This document shows positions 60,520 to 64,000 of a stretch of 64,000 nucleotides of DNA, piece after piece (position 1 is the stretch's first letter; each line of letters opens with the position of its first letter). The position numbers were made by a program, and so were the translations under genes. The DNA comes from Terriglobia bacterium (GTDB taxonomy: Bacteria > Acidobacteriota > Terriglobia > Terriglobales > Acidobacteriaceae): contig JAIQGK010000015.1 in assembly GCA_020072645.1 (NCBI GenBank), forward strand, positions 83,933 to 147,932. Reading direction: 5' to 3'. The notes below the pieces were generated by a model, which worked only from the letters and a program-made list of their open reading frames with translations, ran no database searches and was not told the origin of the DNA.

Positions 60520-61114
60520 GTGACATTTTCGATAGCGCAATACGCGGCCCGGCGCCCGACGCTCTGGCATCTGACGCACAGCAACAACCTTGATTTAATC
60601 AGGAAGTCGCGTGTCTTGATGTCCGCGGAGCTTTTGACAAATGCGGCTCACGCCAGCCCGCGTCGCGATCGTCAGATCACCCTTGGCCGGCCCGTGCTCA
60701 GGGACCAAAAAACTTCTCCATGAGAAATGCATTGACTTCGAATCAGGATTCTCCATGAATGATCTTCTCCAGGAGTTGGCCAGGCGAGTGTTCTTTTGGT
60801 CAGGCTGGCCGGACCGACCGATCAAAGCCGGCCGAGATGCAATAAGTACTTACGGCGAGTCCGATATTCTGATTCGTTTACCATTTCTTGATGTAGCAGA
60901 GCCTCATACACCTTATTTTTCGCGGTGCAACTCTGGCGCCACACGCATGCAACATGGCAAGCCCGTTCCCCGAGGTCCAGGCACGTTCCGTCAGGCGATA
61001 CAATGTAACTTTCCGCCATCCAAGGTTGTAGAAGTGACGTTTATCGATTCGGTGCCACTGCCCAAAACCGCTGAGGTGGCGAGGGGTCTGGCGGGGCCGT
61101 GGGAGGCTTTGTAG
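60520..61114 (+). pseudogene. DUF7002-like protein interrupted by a frameshift
   Basis: Frame 1 from GTG 60520 reads FSIAQYAARRPTLWHLTHSNNLDLIRKSRVLMSAEL...GRPVLRDQK; it then hits a stop at 60723. The continuation is in the +1 frame: LLHEKCIDFESGFSMNDLLQELARRVFFWSGWPDRPIKAG, then YGESDILIRLPFLD and FSRCNSGATRM, FIDSVPLP, ending 61114. Together these match the DUF7002 family in order. The change occurs at the run of six A at 60707-60712; one A fewer restores the frame. Either a sequencing slip, a true mutation, or phase variation. Function unknown. Confidence 0.7.
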
Positions 61115-61216
61115 TCGCAGTTGAGCGCAGACGTAATACGCATGAAAAGAGGCGCCGATTGAGAGATGTCTTAGGGCGGAGCGAGCTGAGAGTCTTGCGA
61201 ATGGAGAGTCGCACTC

Positions 61217-62172
61217 GTGACCACTTCTAACCCACCGCAGAGGCGGTTTTGGGTGGTGTCGCCGAACGTCCGCGATGACTACCACACTGTCGGCCTTTGG
61301 AGACAAGCGAGTGTGCTGCACCATGCTGCTTTCATGGGCTACAAGCCACAGGATCGGGACCATAAGCAGATTGGCTACAAGTTTGCTCACGTAATACGCC
61401 CAAATGACATCGTGCTCATTGCCCGGCGTCATCGTCATCAGCCTCAGGTAGTTGGATACGGCATCGTCGTCGGTCCGTATACGAAGACCCTGCCAGGCTT
61501 TAAGCCTCCCGAGCCGTTCGGATCTCTCCGCGAGCTTTCGCCTTTCAAACCGTTAAGCGGTCCACCAAAAAACGTAAGCATGACGCATGCTCTTGGCCAG
61601 ATCGCCGCGCTTCACGAACTGCATCCCCGCAAGCGCCCGAGCGATAGAAGACTTTGGACTGGATGGAGCGTCAACTCAAGGCAGGGAAAAAGGTTGGTGG
61701 TGGCAGTGGGGGCAAGGGGCGGCGCAAACATCACAGTGTGGGGGTCAAACTGGCGAATTTGCCTCATTATCACGAGCTCGAGTTTCAAGTTCGAACAAAA
61801 AAGGCAGTCTTAATCGGTAAACAAAGGGAAGCGAATCTTTTAGCCGAATATCGTGATTGGTTGCTGAAGCAAGGCCGCAAACTTCAGATCGTGAAATATA
61901 CGAGTCTTCGTTGCGATGCATACGAAGGAGAACGTAAGAATTTGATCGAGGCGAAATGCTCCTCGGCGCGTGAATATATCCGAATGGCTGCCGGACAGCT
62001 CTTTGAATATGCTTACCTCGGGCGAAAGTTCCATGGCAGTCCCAATAAAGCCATTCTGCTCCCAGACAGACCGGATCCAGAATCAATAGAGTGGCTAGCC
62101 GGCCTTAAAATAAGCGTGGTCTGGAGAGAGAAGAAGGTGTTTCTGGACAATGCAAACGGGCAATTCTCGTAG
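61217..62172 (+). pseudogene. PUA/EVE-like plus PD-(D/E)XK nuclease gene with a frameshift
   Basis: Frame A (61217 to about 61650) encodes FWVVSPNVRDDYHTVGLWRQASVLHHAAFMGYKP...VIRPNDIVLIARRHRHQPQVVGYGIVVG, an EVE/PUA-like fold that binds modified bases, then FGSLRELSPFKPLSG and PSDRR. Frame B (from about 61654) continues DWMERQLKAGKK...LLAEYRDWLLKQGRKLQIVKY, then CDAYEGERKNLIEAKCSSAREYIRMAAGQLFEYAYLG (Asp, Glu-x-Lys core) and ISVVWREKKVFLDNANGQF. The frame changes at the T run 61653-61655; one extra T restores it. This would be a modification-sensing nuclease. Confidence 0.7.
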
Positions 62173-62683
62173 CGCACGCTCGCAGGTAGTCTCATTCGGC
62201 CAACCGTCCTTTGATCTCGCAAGCTTCATGCCTCGCAGTTCGTGTTCCAAAACTCCTCTGGCGGCACTCCCTGCAAAGCCTTGGTTCTAAGCAATCGAGT
62301 GGGTACATTCCTTGTGTTTCTAAACCATATGGTTTTTGAAAACTCCAATCATCGCTCAACTCCGCCCGTCCAACCGCTCGCAAAATGTGCCTATCGCTTT
62401 CCCAAAGCCTATATTGAGTGTGAAAGCAAAGAACATTCTTGGAAATCTCTAAGCAGATAAGGGTATTCAAGACAAGATTTTGTTTGCAAATTTGTAGCTT
62501 GGCGAGTATTGTTTGTCTCCACACCCCTTAGAACCTTGGCACGGAGAAACACCAACTGAGGTTCGATAAATGTTCTCGTGTTGCCCCTTGTTCTCGTGTG
62601 TTCTATGTTTCCGCGTGACGGTTGGAACTTAATTGCAGTCACCATTCTAGACCTAAATGAGCAGTTGCTGAGGACCGATTTTT
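62173..62683. other. 511-base stretch without a confident gene
   Basis: It contains a word cluster near 62540-62620 (e.g. TTGGCACGGAGAAACACC, TGTTCTCGTGTTGCC) related in style to the scattered elements elsewhere. No convincing coding frame, tRNA or terminator. Confidence 0.3.
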
Positions 62684-62947
62684 TTGCATGAGCAAGCCCA
62701 TCCTTTAATAGCACTCGAGTTCCAGTCGCTGGATTTTGGCGCGGTACACTTCGGCAGGCCAGAGCAAGTCGTAGAAACAACACTCATGGTATTCCGCGCC
62801 GGCACGGATTCTCGACGTCCTTCCTTGATGCGTAGTTTTCTCGGGAAGGATGATTTCCCATTGTCCAAGGATCATATGAAATCAGTTTCCGCTAAAATCA
62901 GCCTCCTGTTTAACGCGATGGACACGCCTCAGGCTCCTGAACGATGA
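62684..62947 (+). CDS. Small hypothetical protein coupled to the next gene
   Basis: About 87 residues (TTG start at 62684, or a shorter form from an internal ATG). The sequence LDFGAVHFGRPEQVVETTLMVFRAGT, then LSKDHMKSVSAKISLLFNAMDTPQ looks protein-like. Its stop overlaps the next start as ATGA, so translation is likely coupled. Family not recognised. Confidence 0.45.
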   Translation: MHEQAHPLIALEFQSLDFGAVHFGRPEQVVETTLMVFRAGTDSRRPSLMRSFLGKDDFPLSKDHMKSVSAKISLLFNAMDTPQAPER

Positions 62948-63936
62948 ACTTCTATCAGGCAAATGCCTTTGGGCTGGGCGGAATTTTTACTCGCCCCTTG
63001 AAGGATACTCTCCAGTCGCAAGCCGTTGTCTGTTTGCCCTCTTCCGGCGGTCACAATTTCTCGTCTGTTGAGAATTTCAGTTTTCACGGCTTGGTGTCAT
63101 TCAGGCGAGCCTATGCTGAGGTCGGGGGCAGTTTTGATGAGTGTCACAATGTGTATACCAGCTACTCGCACTCAGTGATAGAGGGCCTCAATATTGCCGA
63201 TATGGTCACTGCGGACCGGGTGGTCTGCCGGGTAGCAGCTTATTCTCCCCAAGTTGACGGTCTTGAAGGCGGGGAGTACAGCTTCAGCATCACCGGAAGT
63301 TACTTCGAAAAGCTCCGGATTGCCGGCCACGCAATTGATGTAAGGCTGGCCACTGATGTATTTCACCAATACGACACTTATTCCAAGGCTAACAGGGCGT
63401 ATAAGGCCGGAAAGGCAGATGAGTGGCTGCCAGGAAGTAAGCTCAGCAACCTGAATGACAGTAAACTCGCTGAACTGGAAGATACTTACCACGCGCTCAG
63501 GGGAATATCTGAAAGAGTACGGGAATGGAAACAGCGCAGAAACCGGCAATCCGATCAAGATACCTACTTGTTTTCGCCCGCAAATCACTTAAAGCTGGAA
63601 GATGACGTTGGCTCCAAAGCAGATCTCTCTAGCTTCGGCGCAATCATTCTCGTCCCCAAGTTCGGGGTAGTCCGCTTAGCAGATTTATTGGTTCAGCGCT
63701 CGAACAGACAACTCATCATGTTGCGCGTTGAAATGGGTTCGCCAATGGAGGGAACAATAACGGGAAATAGCTCTCAAGCCGGCGGCTACCTGCTTTCAGA
63801 AGGCCGATCTGAGAAAGGTCGCAGTGTTTCTCATCCCATTCATCCCGTAAAAACAAGCACGGTGAGGTGCACCCCTGAGGTGAGACAGAAAATTTATCCC
63901 ACAGATGTGATTGTGAATAGTGAACCCCTGATTTGA
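62944..63936 (+). CDS. Hypothetical protein, unknown family
   Basis: A 330-residue soluble protein. N-terminal MNFYQANAFGLGGIFTRPL, then PSSGGHNFSSVENFSFHGLVSFRRAYAEVGG, DMVTADRVVCRVAA, EYSFSITGSYFEKLRIAGHAIDVRLATDVF, a charged helical middle and a beta-rich C-terminus with a 'FGVVRLADLLV' strand. No signal peptide. I do recall similar unannotated proteins across distant bacteria, often after a short upstream partner, but can name no function. ATG at 62944. Confidence 0.65.
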   Translation: MNFYQANAFGLGGIFTRPLKDTLQSQAVVCLPSSGGHNFSSVENFSFHGLVSFRRAYAEVGGSFDECHNVYTSYSHSVIEGLNIADMVTADRVVCRVAAYSPQVDGLEGGEYSFSITGSYFEKLRIAGHAIDVRLATDVFHQYDTYSKANRAYKAGKADEWLPGSKLSNLNDSKLAELEDTYHALRGISERVREWKQRRNRQSDQDTYLFSPANHLKLEDDVGSKADLSSFGAIILVPKFGVVRLADLLVQRSNRQLIMLRVEMGSPMEGTITGNSSQAGGYLLSEGRSEKGRSVSHPIHPVKTSTVRCTPEVRQKIYPTDVIVNSEPLI

Positions 63937-64000
63937 GACAGTCAACAGAGTCACAATGCACCCTCGTTGTTCTCCAGCAGGGGGTTGGGGTTCGGGGAAG

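Noticed and set aside
60701..60716. Programmed -1 frameshift at the A6C run
   Set aside because: The run resembles a slippery heptamer, but the zero-frame phase is wrong and the family continues in the +1, not -1, frame.
60878..61438. Minus-strand frame of 186 codons
   Set aside because: It lies opposite two family-matching plus-strand frames and shows no domain.
56079..64000. Second attachment-site copy of the initiator tRNA 3' end
   Set aside because: I looked for the T-arm and acceptor sequence downstream and found none; the right end of the island must be outside the window, or the integrase uses another site.

Overview
The window looks like the chromosome of an acidobacterium (class Terriglobia or a close relative). 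I infer this from gene style only: MacB-type permeases opening with the usual acidobacterial '[19 protein letters not shown]' stretch, many secreted proteins with 'AQ' signal-peptide ends, HTH-TolB-TPR regulators, and medium-high GC. No rRNA is present to confirm it.

Layout. 1-7.0 kb: tail of a truncated gene, an RMND1/YagE-like membrane protein, and a minus-strand operon (pilin-like, double pilin-like, chaperone-like, beta-barrel with Cna-B-like domains) that resembles a divergent chaperone-usher fibre system. 7.4-14.3 kb: envelope proteins, a DHH phosphoesterase, and a minus-strand OsmC / glutaredoxin / EamA group. The glutaredoxin has an in-frame TGA exactly where the first catalytic Cys belongs (UPPC) and an SECIS-like hairpin behind it, so it is a strong selenoprotein candidate. 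16.77-20.04 kb: a complete 3,253-bp transposable element with 26-bp inverted ends, a perfect 8-bp target duplication, an IS1595-type transposase and passengers. One passenger is a class II (Leu-type) tRNA carrying a UGG (Pro) anticodon.

20-32 kb: sigma / membrane anti-sigma / secreted protein operon, CDF metal exporter, PpiC-type isomerase, an SDR-like protein, ferrochelatase, a serine-hydrolase homologue that has lost its catalytic residues, a Cys-rich secreted protein and two tandem secreted paralogues. 32-34 kb: a single-gene DUF262/DUF1524 (GmrSD-like) nuclease. 34-56 kb: ordinary chromosomal genes (DUF5666 protein, TPR protein, thiD, rlmB, TPM-nucleotidyltransferase-LemA cluster, HTH-TolB-TPR regulator, MacAB-like efflux system, HDAC-like deacetylase, CocE/NonD hydrolase, amidase).

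56-64 kb: initiator tRNA followed by a tyrosine integrase and an excisionase-like gene facing it, then an island of partly broken defence-type genes (5'-truncated Eco57I/TaqI-like methyltransferase, SMC-like ATPase, nuclease fragment, frameshifted DUF7002-like gene, frameshifted PUA/EVE-like plus nuclease gene) and a coupled pair of unknown genes. The far end of the island was not found in the window.
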